Numbered from the stretch's first letter, positions 1-6,967 are shown. The stretch: 7,807 nt of DNA from an uncultured Longilinea sp. (GCA_937863945.1 CALMIB010000060.1:1-7807), one strand, 5' to 3'. Notes: generated from the sequence alone by a model not told the origin. A program made the numbers and translations.

Positions 1-594
1 GTCGTTCCAGCTTTTCGCGAAGGGCAGCAGCGCCGGCAGGCCGTAATAATCCAGGCGGTACACCGCGCCAAAGCGCGCGCGCAGTGGCGCGCTCACCAGC
101 GCCAGCCGCGTGGTCGCGCCGATCACGGTAAAGCGCGGCAGTTTCAGGCGGATCGACCTGGCAGATGGGCCCTTGCCAATGACGATATCCAGCGCGTAAT
201 CTTCCATGGCCGGGTACAGCACTTCCTCCACCGCCTTGCCCAACCGGTGAATCTCATCGATGAACAGGATATCCCCGGCGTGCAGATTGGTGAGGATGGC
301 AGCCAGGTCGCCGGCGCGTTCGACGGCCGGCCCGGCGGTGATTTTAATGTTGACTCCCATCTCGTTGGAAAGCACATGCGCCAGCGTCGTTTTGCCCAGG
401 CCGGGCGGCCCGTAAAACAGCACATGATCGAGCGGTTCGTTGCGCTTGCGCGCCGCCGCGATCAGGATGCCCAGGTTCTCACAAATCTGCTCCTGGCCGA
501 TGATTTCATTCAACTGGCGCGGCCGCAGCGCCTGGTCAATGCGATCGTCCGGCCGCGGTTCCGGTGAAATGACGCGGTTTGGAGAGTCACTCAT
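1..594 (-). CDS. ruvB: Holliday junction branch migration ATPase RuvB, N-terminal 198 residues (runs off left edge)
   Basis: RuvB is the AAA+ motor that, with RuvA, drives branch migration of Holliday junctions in recombinational repair. The fragment holds most of the large AAA+ domain. Visible are the RuvB N-terminal motif (LRPRQLNEIIGQEQ, about residues 23-36), Walker A GPPGLGKT at 62-69, Walker B LFIDEIHR at 110-117, the sensor 1 region GATTR at 159-163, and PLRARFG at 170-176, whose second Arg fits the arginine finger. Walker A lies at the same distance from the N terminus as I recall for E. coli RuvB, which supports the ATG at 594. The frame stays open to base 1, so the small AAA lid and the winged-helix domain lie outside the window. 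No Shine-Dalgarno sequence precedes the ATG, and a TATAAT box sits only 7 bases upstream, so the mRNA may be leaderless. It is divergent from upp. Confidence 0.96.
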   Translation of the reverse strand, partial: MSDSPNRVISPEPRPDDRIDQALRPRQLNEIIGQEQICENLGILIAAARKRNEPLDHVLFYGPPGLGKTTLAHVLSNEMGVNIKITAGPAVERAGDLAAILTNLHAGDILFIDEIHRLGKAVEEVLYPAMEDYALDIVIGKGPSARSIRLKLPRFTVIGATTRLALVSAPLRARFGAVYRLDYYGLPALLPFAKSWND

Positions 595-601
595 GGCGTG
601 A

Positions 602-607
602 ATTATA
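602..607 (-). promoter_or_regulatory. Candidate -10 box of ruvB (TATAAT)
   Basis: A perfect TATAAT reads leftward from 607 to 602, with seven bases before the ruvB ATG at 594. A start site at the usual distance from this box would fall at about 595, at or next to the ATG. No good -35 hexamer is seen; the position where it would lie overlaps the -10 box of the divergent upp promoter. Confidence 0.55.
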
Positions 608-627
608 CCTTATCTACCCAATGCGAC

Positions 628-633
628 TATAAT
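628..633 (+). promoter_or_regulatory. Candidate -10 box of upp (TATAAT)
   Basis: A perfect TATAAT reads rightward and would start transcription at about 640, giving upp a leader of roughly 26 bases that contains its ribosome binding site. No clear -35 hexamer is present. Together with the ruvB box it forms a 7-bp inverted repeat (AATTATA at 601-607, TATAATT at 628-634) with 20 bases between the arms. Confidence 0.6.
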
Positions 634-655
634 TGGATCAGCAAACAATCCGATT

Positions 656-659
656 GGAG
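656..659 (+). promoter_or_regulatory. Ribosome binding site of upp (GGAG)
   Basis: GGAG ends six bases before the ATG at 666. It decides the start: an in-frame TTG at 633 has no such site and lies inside the putative -10 box. Confidence 0.7.
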
Positions 660-665
660 ACCGGC

Positions 666-1292
666 ATGTTCAACGTTTTTGTATCCTCCCACCCACTGAT
701 TGCCCACAAACTCAGTAAAATGCGCGATGTAGCCACCGAACCGAAAAAATTTCGCGAACTGGTGCGCGAAATCGCCGGACTGCTGGCCTACGAAGCCACC
801 GCCGACCTTGTCACGACCGCGGTCGAAGTTCAAACGCCCCTGGCGGTCACCCGGGCAGCCCAGTTGAAGGATAAAATTGGCCTGGTGCCGATCCTGCGCG
901 CAGGCCTTGGCATGGTGGAAGGGTTCTGGGAGCTGATGCCCTCGGCAGAAGTCTGGCACATTGGCCTGTACCGCGACGAAAAAACGCTCAAACCGGTGGA
1001 ATACTACAACAAGCTGCCCATCGAACCCACCGTCTCCGTCTGCCTCATCCTCGATCCCATGCTGGCGACCGGTGGTTCCGCCACCGCCACCGTGGACGTG
1101 CTCAAACGCTGGGGCGTCTCCAAGATCAAGTTCGTCGGTCTGATCGGCGCGCCGGAAGGCATTGCCAATATGCAGCGCCATCACCCGGATGTGCCCATTC
1201 ACCTGGCCGCCATCGACGATCACCTCAATGAACGCGGGTATATCGTCCCCGGCCTGGGCGACGCCGGAGACCGGCAGTTCGGCACGGCCTGA
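666..1292 (+). CDS. upp: Uracil phosphoribosyltransferase
   Basis: Upp salvages uracil by joining it to PRPP, giving UMP and pyrophosphate in the cytoplasm. The product is 208 residues, the usual length for the family. Recognisable stretches are the N-terminal HPLIAHKLSKMR, the VPILRAGLGM strand-loop in the middle, the PRPP-binding loop LDPMLATGGSA (core DPMLATGGS), and the uracil-binding C-terminal motif GYIVPGLGDAGDRQFGT. The ATG at 666 was chosen because it has a GGAG six bases upstream and gives the standard N terminus. The TTG at 633 would add 11 unlikely residues and lies in the promoter. The gene is alone on the plus strand with its own promoter and a strong terminator about 20 bases past the stop. 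Nothing points to PyrR-type attenuation in its short leader. Confidence 0.97.
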   Translation: MFNVFVSSHPLIAHKLSKMRDVATEPKKFRELVREIAGLLAYEATADLVTTAVEVQTPLAVTRAAQLKDKIGLVPILRAGLGMVEGFWELMPSAEVWHIGLYRDEKTLKPVEYYNKLPIEPTVSVCLILDPMLATGGSATATVDVLKRWGVSKIKFVGLIGAPEGIANMQRHHPDVPIHLAAIDDHLNERGYIVPGLGDAGDRQFGTA

Positions 1293-1310
1293 CACCCTGA
1301 AAGAGTTAAT

Positions 1311-1342
1311 AAAAGACCTCATTCGCATGAACGAGGTCTTTT
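1311..1342. terminator. Bidirectional intrinsic terminator between upp and moaA
   Basis: Ten base pairs join AAAAGACCTC (1311-1320) to GAGGTCTTTT (1333-1342). After one mismatch, three further pairs close a four-base loop at 1325-1328. A T-rich run follows on the plus strand (to about 1343) and the A-rich arm at 1311-1314 gives the matching U-run on the minus strand. It lies 18 bases past the upp stop and about 30 bases past the moaA stop, so it can end both convergent transcripts. Confidence 0.85.
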
Positions 1343-1373
1343 TCTTGTTTCGTGAGAGTAAGGCTGCTCTCCG

Positions 1374-2360
1374 TTATCCGCCGATTTGCAACATGCAGCG
1401 GCCTTCCGGCGCCGGGCGGCTGGCCAGTTCGTGTCCCAGCGGCTTCACGTCCACGGCCTGCTGAATCAGGGGCAGGATCGGTTGGCCCGAGCGAAGCGCT
1501 TCCTTGAGGTTGATCTCCTCCGCGCTCATCAGGCACGGGCGCAGATAACCATCCGCGGTCAGGCGCAGCCGGTTACAGGTGTCGCAAAATGCCTCGCCCA
1601 GCGCTGCGATCATGCCCACGCGGCCCTGCGCGCCGTGCAGGTGGTATTCCACCGCCGGGCCGTTTCCGCTTTTGTCCAGCACGGGCTCCAACCCCAGCGT
1701 TTCCAGTTGCGCGCGAATTTCGCGAATGGGATAGTACATCGTTTCCGGCAGCGGAAAACCATCGCCCCAGGGCTGCTGGTTGCCCAGCGGCATTAATTCG
1801 ATGAAGCGCACATGCCACGGGCGCGAGATCGACAGCCGCGCCATCGGGATGATCTCATCCTCATTGATCCCGCGCATCACCACCATGTTGATCTTGATCG
1901 GCGTCAGGCCGCATTTTTCCGCGGCTTCCAGGCCGCGCATCACCCGCTCGATCGAGCCCACCCGGGTAATCCGCCGGAACAGCTCCGGCTGCATCGTATC
2001 CAGGCTCACGTTGATGCGCTTCAAGCCCGCTTTGACCAGGTCTTCGGCCTGCTGTTCGAGCAGTAAACCGTTGGTGGTCAGGCTGATATCCTCGATCCCG
2101 GGAATGGCCGCCAGCATGCCGACCAGTTCGGGCAGGTTGGGCCGCACCAGCGGCTCGCCGCCGGTCAGGCGCACCGCCCGCACGCCCTCGGCGGCCACCA
2201 CCCGCACGATCTCGGCGATCTCCTCATAGCGCAGGATTTCATCGTGTGATTTCCACGGCACGCCCGCCAGCGGCATGCAATACACGCAGCGCGAATTGCA
2301 GCGGTCGGTGACGGATATTCGGAGATAAGTGATTCGACGTCCAAAAGAATCGATCAGCAT
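1374..2360 (-). CDS. moaA: GTP 3',8-cyclase MoaA (radical SAM)
   Basis: MoaA turns GTP into 3',8-cyclo-7,8-dihydro-GTP, the first step of molybdenum cofactor synthesis, and works with MoaC. From the ATG at 2360 the protein has 328 residues, normal for the family. The radical SAM cluster motif CNSRCVYC is at 21-28 (Cys 21, 25, 28), GGEP for SAM binding is at 67-70, and the second, substrate-binding cluster uses Cys 259, 262 and 276 (CX2CX13C). The protein ends in the conserved Gly-Gly pair (327-328), so it looks complete and active. An in-frame TTG at 2399 would add 13 residues, but that lies at or before the likely transcription start. moaA is downstream of the tpiA pair on the same strand, 129 bp away, and converges on upp. 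No other moa gene is in the window. Confidence 0.97.
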   Translation of the reverse strand: MLIDSFGRRITYLRISVTDRCNSRCVYCMPLAGVPWKSHDEILRYEEIAEIVRVVAAEGVRAVRLTGGEPLVRPNLPELVGMLAAIPGIEDISLTTNGLLLEQQAEDLVKAGLKRINVSLDTMQPELFRRITRVGSIERVMRGLEAAEKCGLTPIKINMVVMRGINEDEIIPMARLSISRPWHVRFIELMPLGNQQPWGDGFPLPETMYYPIREIRAQLETLGLEPVLDKSGNGPAVEYHLHGAQGRVGMIAALGEAFCDTCNRLRLTADGYLRPCLMSAEEINLKEALRSGQPILPLIQQAVDVKPLGHELASRPAPEGRCMLQIGG

Positions 2361-2402
2361 GGTTATCCGCTTTGAGCCTGACCTGGAAACAGCCTGCAAA
2401 CG

Positions 2403-2408
2403 ATTGTA
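2403..2408 (-). promoter_or_regulatory. Possible -10 box of moaA (TACAAT)
   Basis: TACAAT reads leftward and would place a start at about 2396, leaving a leader of some 36 bases before the moaA ATG. No convincing -35 hexamer is found, so moaA may instead be read through from tpiA. No hairpin terminator was seen in the gap 2361-2489. Confidence 0.3.
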
Positions 2409-2489
2409 TCACCCCGGAGGAGAGTGCACACCGTACCATTGATCCCTTTTCGGATGACATTTGCCATATTCACCCTCCACCGTCCAACC

Positions 2490-3248
2490 CTATACGACCC
2501 GCATGCCGGTGATCCGGCTGATCAGAAGGCGCAGCAGCCAGAAAGGGATTCCCAGCGCCAGGTGCAGCAACAGGCTGATCGCAAAAACGCCGGAGACCGA
2601 ACGCAGGGTCGAATTCACCGCGGGGGCCAGGTGCTGCAGCATCCATTCGCCGGCTCCGGCCGCCGCGGCAACGCCCACCACCGCCAACAGCACCAATCCC
2701 ATCGGCAGCCAGGCCTGGCGGTCGGAAGCTGAGGGCAGCATGGTGCTGCTGACGGCAAAGGCCAGGTAAAACCACAACAGAAAATCCGGCACGGCCGCCA
2801 CCTGGCGCACCCATCCCGGCAGAGCCGGCCAATCGCCCGCCAGGATGGCCGAGCCCACCGGCATCAAATGCAGCCGGCTCAGGCCCAGCCAGGCGATCAC
2901 AACGCCGCCGGTCAGCAGCGGCGCAAGCCCGATGAGCGTGTCCCGCAGCCAATCGGCCCGGGCGGTTTCAACGTAGCCCAACCGAAGCGATCCCTGCGAT
3001 GTGGTCTGCGGAATGAGGGAGAATTTCCCCGTGCGGACGCGCAGCAGGCGGGCCATCAGGAAATGGCTGGTCTCGTGCAGCAGCACGCCCGGGAAGAACA
3101 ACAGCGAGAAGATGCCGATGGCCGCCGAGGGGTTGCGCGTCAACAGCAGCAACACCGCCTGCAACTCGCGGTGCAGCCAGCGCTGCGCCAGCCAGAACAA
3201 AACCAGGCTGAGCGTGAAAACCACCAGCCCATCGATTGCCGCCGGCAT
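2490..3248 (-). CDS. Membrane protein with HExxH motif, M50-like (site-2 protease-like) metalloprotease candidate
   Basis: The 252-residue product is strongly hydrophobic with about six membrane segments (near residues 7-24, 42-68, 105-122, 155-172, 182-203 and 218-244). HETSH at 58-62 lies inside the second one, as in intramembrane zinc proteases. A second short motif LPSASD (171-176) after a helix could supply the third zinc ligand (Asp176), as the C-terminal Asp motif does in M50 enzymes, and GLAPLLTGG (107-115) resembles the small-residue loop of that fold. No PDZ domain and no signal peptide are seen. The start is the first ATG after the tpiA stop, eight bases away, so the two are probably cotranscribed; no clear Shine-Dalgarno is visible. 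The substrate is unknown, and tpiA as neighbour gives no clue. The family assignment rests on motifs only. Confidence 0.75.
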   Translation of the reverse strand: MPAAIDGLVVFTLSLVLFWLAQRWLHRELQAVLLLLTRNPSAAIGIFSLLFFPGVLLHETSHFLMARLLRVRTGKFSLIPQTTSQGSLRLGYVETARADWLRDTLIGLAPLLTGGVVIAWLGLSRLHLMPVGSAILAGDWPALPGWVRQVAAVPDFLLWFYLAFAVSSTMLPSASDRQAWLPMGLVLLAVVGVAAAAGAGEWMLQHLAPAVNSTLRSVSGVFAISLLLHLALGIPFWLLRLLISRITGMRVV

Positions 3249-3256
3249 CGCTGCGG

Positions 3257-4015
3257 TTACTGCGCGGCGGCTTCGACGATCTTCTGGAAATCCGCCGGTT
3301 TCAGGCTCGCGCCGCCCACCAACGCGCCATCAATTTCCGGCATGCCGAAGAACTCGGCGGCATTCGCGCCGGTCACCGAGCCGCCGTACAGCACGCGCAC
3401 GGCTTCGGCCACATCCGCGCCAAACAATTCAGCCAGCGGCTTGCGGATGGTTTCGGCGATGACCTGGTTAGCGGCATCCGCGGTGGATGCGCGGCCGGTG
3501 CCAATGGCCCACACCGGTTCATACGCGATCACCAGCGCGCGGGCCAGTTCAGGACTCAGTCCGGCCAGGCCCGCTTTCACCTGTCGGGTCACCACCTCGG
3601 CGGTGCGCCCGGATTCGTTCTCTTCCAACGTCTCGCCCACGCACATAATCGGCAGCAACCCCACGCCAAACGCCGCCTTGACCTTGGCGTTGACAATCTC
3701 ATCGGTCTCGGCGAAATCGCGGCGGCGCTCGGAGTGTCCGATGATGACATAATTGCAGAATTCCTTCACCATGGCCGGCGAAATCTCACCGGTGTAGGCG
3801 CCGGACGCTTTTGCGTGCAGGTTTTGCGCGCCCAGCCCAATGCGCGTGCCGGCCAGCATGGCCGAAACCGCCATCAGGGAGGTAAACGGCGGGCACAGAA
3901 CGCGTTCGACGGATGCAACTGCCTGCAAACCGGGCAACAGCTCAGCCACCAGTCCGCGCGCCTGTTCGACCGTCATGTTCATCTTCCAATTTCCGGCAAC
4001 AAAGGGTGTTCGCAT
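3257..4015 (-). CDS. tpiA: Triosephosphate isomerase
   Basis: TpiA interconverts dihydroxyacetone phosphate and glyceraldehyde 3-phosphate in glycolysis and gluconeogenesis. The 252-residue protein has the family's normal length. All catalytic landmarks are present: Asn9 and Lys11 in GNWKMN, His94 in IIGHSE, Glu166 in YEPVWAIGTG (which also starts the flexible loop 6), and the phosphate-binding GGSV at 211-214 and VGG at 233-235. The ATG at 4015 gives the canonical N terminus and has GAGGA four bases upstream. The frame stays open far upstream, but that extension would run through the promoter region and into rnpB, so it is not coding. The membrane protein gene follows eight bases after the stop, and rnpB is divergent upstream. 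Confidence 0.98.
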   Translation of the reverse strand: MRTPFVAGNWKMNMTVEQARGLVAELLPGLQAVASVERVLCPPFTSLMAVSAMLAGTRIGLGAQNLHAKASGAYTGEISPAMVKEFCNYVIIGHSERRRDFAETDEIVNAKVKAAFGVGLLPIMCVGETLEENESGRTAEVVTRQVKAGLAGLSPELARALVIAYEPVWAIGTGRASTADAANQVIAETIRKPLAELFGADVAEAVRVLYGGSVTGANAAEFFGMPEIDGALVGGASLKPADFQKIVEAAAQ

Positions 4016-4099
4016 GATTTCCTCGTTGGATGATAATTTCACTCGTTTCAGAGTGGATCCATTCAATTTTAGGCAAATTGCAGCCATCTTTGCATGAGT

Positions 4100-4126
4100 T
4101 TTATACCGAAAACCCGCGGCTGTAAA
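4100..4126 (-). promoter_or_regulatory. Possible tpiA promoter (TTTACA-15-TATAAA)
   Basis: Read leftward, TTTACA (4126-4121) and TATAAA (4105-4100) are separated by 15 bases, shorter than the usual 17. A start at about 4093 would give a leader of some 78 bases. Other AT-rich boxes nearer the gene, such as TAAAAT at 4071-4066, are also possible, so this is a weak call. Confidence 0.35.
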
Positions 4127-4191
4127 GGCCGCCGGGGGGCCAAAGTCAATTTTACCGCATTCACGCCGCACCGGGCAAATCGACGCGACGA

Positions 4192-4220
4192 TTGACGCCC
4201 GCCGGGATTGACGGTATGAT
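4192..4220 (+). promoter_or_regulatory. Promoter of rnpB (TTGACG-17-TATGAT)
   Basis: The -35 hexamer TTGACG (4192-4197) and the -10 hexamer TATGAT (4215-4220) are separated by exactly 17 bases and each differs from consensus at one position. The start expected six to eight bases past the -10 box coincides with the first base of helix P1 of the RNase P RNA, so there is no room for a leader. Confidence 0.85.
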
Positions 4221-4225
4221 CGAAG

Positions 4226-4646
4226 TGCCTCAGGTTGGTCGGGCAGCCGCGGCATCCCTTTGCGGGATGTCGAGGAAAGTCCGCGCTCCACAGGGCACGA
4301 TGTCGGGTAACACCCGGGGCGGGGCAACCTGCCAGATCGGGCCACAGAAACATACCACCCCGCAAGGGGCAAGGGTGAAACGGCGGTGTAAGAGACCACC
4401 GGCGCCGCAGTAATGCGGCGGCCAGGCAACCCTCATCGGGAGCAAGGCCAAGCAGGAACGGGAGGCGGCCCGCCTCAATATCTCGCGGGATAGCGATATC
4501 CCGCCGGGTAGAAGTTCCGGGTAGGCTGCTTGAGCGGGCTGGCAACAGTCCGCCTAGAGAGATGGCTGCCCATACCGGTGCGCGTGTCCCCCTCGGAGGA
4601 GACCCGCCGGTTGGACAGAACGCGGCTTATAGACTGACCTGAGGCA
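4226..4646 (+). ncRNA. rnpB: RNase P RNA, bacterial type A
   Basis: This is the catalytic RNA that removes 5' leaders from tRNA precursors. Its ends are set by helix P1: TGCCTCAGGT (4226-4235) pairs fully with ACCTGAGGCA (4637-4646). Conserved blocks are GAGGAAAGTCC at 4272-4282, the GGGTAGGCTGCTTGAGC block from 4519 (it contains the GGU that binds tRNA CCA), and ACAGAACGCGGCTTA at 4615-4629. P4 forms with its bulged U at 4280; relative to the E. coli sequence as I recall it, one G-C pair is a C-G pair (4284 with 4622). P3 is a six-pair hairpin (4253-4258 with 4264-4269), and a GTAA-capped hairpin at 4404-4419 fits P12. The P17 loop GGCCC (4467-4471) can pair with GGGCC (4339-4343), the P6 pseudoknot of type A RNAs. 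An extra hairpin with a GCGA loop sits at 4485-4504. Confidence 0.97.
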
Positions 4647-4652
4647 TTTTTT
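4647..4652 (+). terminator. T-run directly after RNase P RNA
   Basis: Six T's follow directly on the 3' strand of P1. There is no separate local hairpin, so P1 itself (a long-range helix) plus the U-run may end the transcript, possibly followed by 3' trimming. Confidence 0.45.
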
Positions 4653-4662
4653 ACACATCCCT

Positions 4663-4690
4663 ATCGGTCTATTGCAAATTTACGACCGAT
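4663..4690. repeat. Short inverted repeat between rnpB and the polymerase gene
   Basis: ATCGGTC (4663-4669) and GACCGAT (4684-4690) are perfect inverted copies around a 14-base AT-rich loop. It lies between the convergent ends of rnpB and the polymerase gene. No T-run follows on either strand, so it is not a standard intrinsic terminator, but it may protect a 3' end or help termination. Confidence 0.4.
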
Positions 4691-4702
4691 TACGGCAGCA
4701 AG

Positions 4703-6967
4703 CTAGGGTAACTCTGTACCGCAAATCTCTGGCACAACCCGGGGATTTTTAATTCCCCAGGCCGGCGAGAGCGGCGCCTGCGCGGCGCGGTCGTCCACCA
4801 GCAGCGCCAGGTCCCGCGGGTCAATGCCGAAGGGTTGAAACACGTCCGCGGCGGCGCGCAGCAGCAGCTTGCGGTACGCGCCAATGTCGATCCGGCGCGC
4901 ATCCACCCGCTCGGGGCGATCCCAGGCCCACACACCCGGCCGGCCGTACACATACAGCAGGCGCACGCGCTGTCCCGGCGAAGGTTCGCAGCCTGATTCG
5001 CGCAGTTGCAGCGCAGCGCGCGCCGAAGGTGACAGGCTGGCGTATTTTTCGGGCACGCGGCTGAGGCGCTGCGCGGTCAGCAGGTCTTCAAGCGGCACGC
5101 GCCCGGCGACCAGCCGGCGCAGCGCCTGGCGCAGCAGGTCCAGCGCGCCGGGGATGTATTCCGGCAGGGCGTCCGCGTCCGGCGCGCGCGCCAGGGCTTC
5201 GATCAACGCCATTTGCGTATCCGCCACCCAGGGCGCGGTGTCGCGCCGGCGCGCGTCCAGCCCGCGCACCTTGACCGATCCATCCTGGAAGACGCCAAAG
5301 TAGCGGTTGCCCACCGGCACGCGCCCGTCCGCGCGCGAGGGTAGAAACACCACCCAGCGATACATCCCATCCAGCGCAATCGGCAGTCCGGTGCGGTGGG
5401 TGATCTCGTCCTGCAGTGGTTGAAAATCCTCCGGGCGCGAACAATCCTTGCGCTGCACCCACAACGCGTCCACAAACATGTGCAGCACCTCAAAACCGGC
5501 ATCCTCGGCGGCCTCCTTGGCGCGCAACAGCGCCTCGCGCCCGCCGGCGGTGACCGCTTCGTGTGAGCTGATCAGCCCGAAGCGCGCGTTTTTGTAGCCC
5601 AAATAGCCGAAGCACACCACCAGCAGCCATTTGTGCGCCGAAGTGCGCGCCTTGTACCACTTGCGGCGCGGATCCCAGGCGGGCAGCTTTGGCAGGCGCT
5701 GCTTGAGCAGCACGCGTTTGCGCAGCAGCGGCGCCAGCGTTTGCGGCACCAGCCCGGGGTCGTCAGGCGGCGGATCGGAAAGCGAAAGCGCGGCTTTCTC
5801 CGGCGAAATGTTGCAGCGCACCATCACCGCCGGGTAAAGCGAAACGAAATCGACCGCGGCCACGTCGCGGTGCAGCCCGACCGTGGGCTGATAGACCAGC
5901 CCGCCGAAATCGGCGTGGATCATGTCGATCAGCGGGCGCGGCTGCTCGACCTGCTGCTTGTGCCACGGCACCAGCGTGCCGCCGCGCAGCGCGGTGATCA
6001 TCTGCATGCACGAGATGCCCGAGCCCGGCGAGACGCGCGCCGAGGTTTGGATCGGCAACGCGGTCACGCGCGCGTTTTCCAGGATGCCCTCCAGCCCGTA
6101 ATCGCCCCACATCATGGCGTTCTTGCGGTCGATGTGCACCCGCCCGAACAGGTGCACCTGCTGCCCACGGTAAACCACCTGCCCGTAGGAGAAGTAGGTC
6201 TTCTCACGGATGGTGTGAAGGGTGCGCGCCGGGTCGCGGCTGAGCGGCAATTCATTCGGCGGATCGCTGACGCGCGCCAGCAGGTTTTCCAGCAGCCAGG
6301 TGTCGCCGAAGTCGGTGACCAGGATGTCCGGGTCGAAGCGGTTCAGCGCGGTCTTGAGCCAGTAGGCCGGCGCGCTGCCCTCCACCAGTTCGTACGTCTT
6401 CTTCCAGGAACCGCAGCGCAGCTCGAAGCGCTGCGGCTGCGCGTGCCCGGGCGAACCGTCCGGCAGATTGATCTCCAGCACGGTCAGCGGCGGCGGCTCG
6501 GGGTCAAGGTCCCAGCGTGAGTCCAGCGTCTCAAATCCATGCACGTTGAGCTGCCCGTCCACCTGCACACGGCAGCGCGCCAGCGCGAACGAGCCGTAGC
6601 GCGCGGCGTGGCGGATCTGCACCTGCACGTCGGCGTCGTAATAGACCAGGTCGGGGAAGGCGCGCTCCATGCGCCGGAACAGGGAACGCTGCTCGGCCGG
6701 GAAGCGCGCGCTGACGGCCAGCACCGCGATCGGCTGCGGTTGAAACAGGTCGCGCCGGCTCTCGCGCGCCAGGCCAGGCGGATCGGGAAGCTGCCCAAGC
6801 CACTGCCAGGCCTCGCGCAGGCGCAGCGCCGGTCCGGCGGCGTAGAAGCACAACGGAAAGGCCTGATGCAGGCACAGGCGGCGGCCGTCCTCGGCAATCA
6901 GCCACAGCGCCAGCCCGCGCTCGCCGGCCTCGTACATGTCCAGCAGCCAGCCGGTGACCTCATCCAT
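4703..6967 (-). CDS. Divergent B-family DNA polymerase, proofreading residues lost
   Basis: The 754-residue protein follows B-family order. The exonuclease-like region lacks the catalytic acids: the Exo I position reads VLEINLPDG (163-171) with no DxE in the expected place, and the Exo II position reads VTDFGDTW (217-224) instead of a motif with FD. A YxGG-like loop (FGGLVYQPTVG, 354-364) leads into motif A, DFVSLYP at 373-379, which is normal. Motif B keeps Lys446 and G454 but has Val450 and Val451 where Asn-Ser is usual. Motif C reads HMFVDALWV (496-504) against the usual YGDTDS: the first Asp is Phe498, the second is kept as Asp500. RYFG then RGLDARRRD (568-576) and a thumb with VPLEDLL follow, so the fold is complete. 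The ATG at 6967 overlaps the upstream stop by eight bases and has AGGTGG just before it. This may be a translesion or repair polymerase, or a structural one; activity cannot be told from sequence. Confidence 0.88.
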   Translation of the reverse strand: MDEVTGWLLDMYEAGERGLALWLIAEDGRRLCLHQAFPLCFYAAGPALRLREAWQWLGQLPDPPGLARESRRDLFQPQPIAVLAVSARFPAEQRSLFRRMERAFPDLVYYDADVQVQIRHAARYGSFALARCRVQVDGQLNVHGFETLDSRWDLDPEPPPLTVLEINLPDGSPGHAQPQRFELRCGSWKKTYELVEGSAPAYWLKTALNRFDPDILVTDFGDTWLLENLLARVSDPPNELPLSRDPARTLHTIREKTYFSYGQVVYRGQQVHLFGRVHIDRKNAMMWGDYGLEGILENARVTALPIQTSARVSPGSGISCMQMITALRGGTLVPWHKQQVEQPRPLIDMIHADFGGLVYQPTVGLHRDVAAVDFVSLYPAVMVRCNISPEKAALSLSDPPPDDPGLVPQTLAPLLRKRVLLKQRLPKLPAWDPRRKWYKARTSAHKWLLVVCFGYLGYKNARFGLISSHEAVTAGGREALLRAKEAAEDAGFEVLHMFVDALWVQRKDCSRPEDFQPLQDEITHRTGLPIALDGMYRWVVFLPSRADGRVPVGNRYFGVFQDGSVKVRGLDARRRDTAPWVADTQMALIEALARAPDADALPEYIPGALDLLRQALRRLVAGRVPLEDLLTAQRLSRVPEKYASLSPSARAALQLRESGCEPSPGQRVRLLYVYGRPGVWAWDRPERVDARRIDIGAYRKLLLRAAADVFQPFGIDPRDLALLVDDRAAQAPLSPAWGIKNPRVVPEICGTELP

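Noticed and set aside
633..665. In-frame TTG start that would lengthen Upp by 11 residues
   Set aside because: The TTG begins inside the TATAAT box, has no ribosome binding site, and the ATG at 666 gives the standard 208-residue protein with GGAG in place.
627..1328. Minus-strand frame opposite upp
   Set aside because: It is the antisense of a certain gene and would also run through the divergent promoter.
2868..4033. Long plus-strand reading frames opposite the membrane protein and tpiA
   Set aside because: They are antisense to well-supported genes, have low-complexity composition and show no protein family features.
4016..4429. N-terminal extension of TpiA on the minus strand
   Set aside because: The added residues would be encoded by the promoter region and the antisense of rnpB; the canonical TIM N terminus starts at 4015 with a good ribosome binding site.
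4069..4545. Protein-coding frames within the rnpB region
   Set aside because: The sequence is explained by a structured RNase P RNA with conserved blocks on the plus strand.
5633..6520. Long plus-strand reading frame opposite the polymerase
   Set aside because: Shadow frame in GC-rich DNA, rich in Arg, His and Gln with no recognisable motif; the minus strand encodes clear polymerase motifs.
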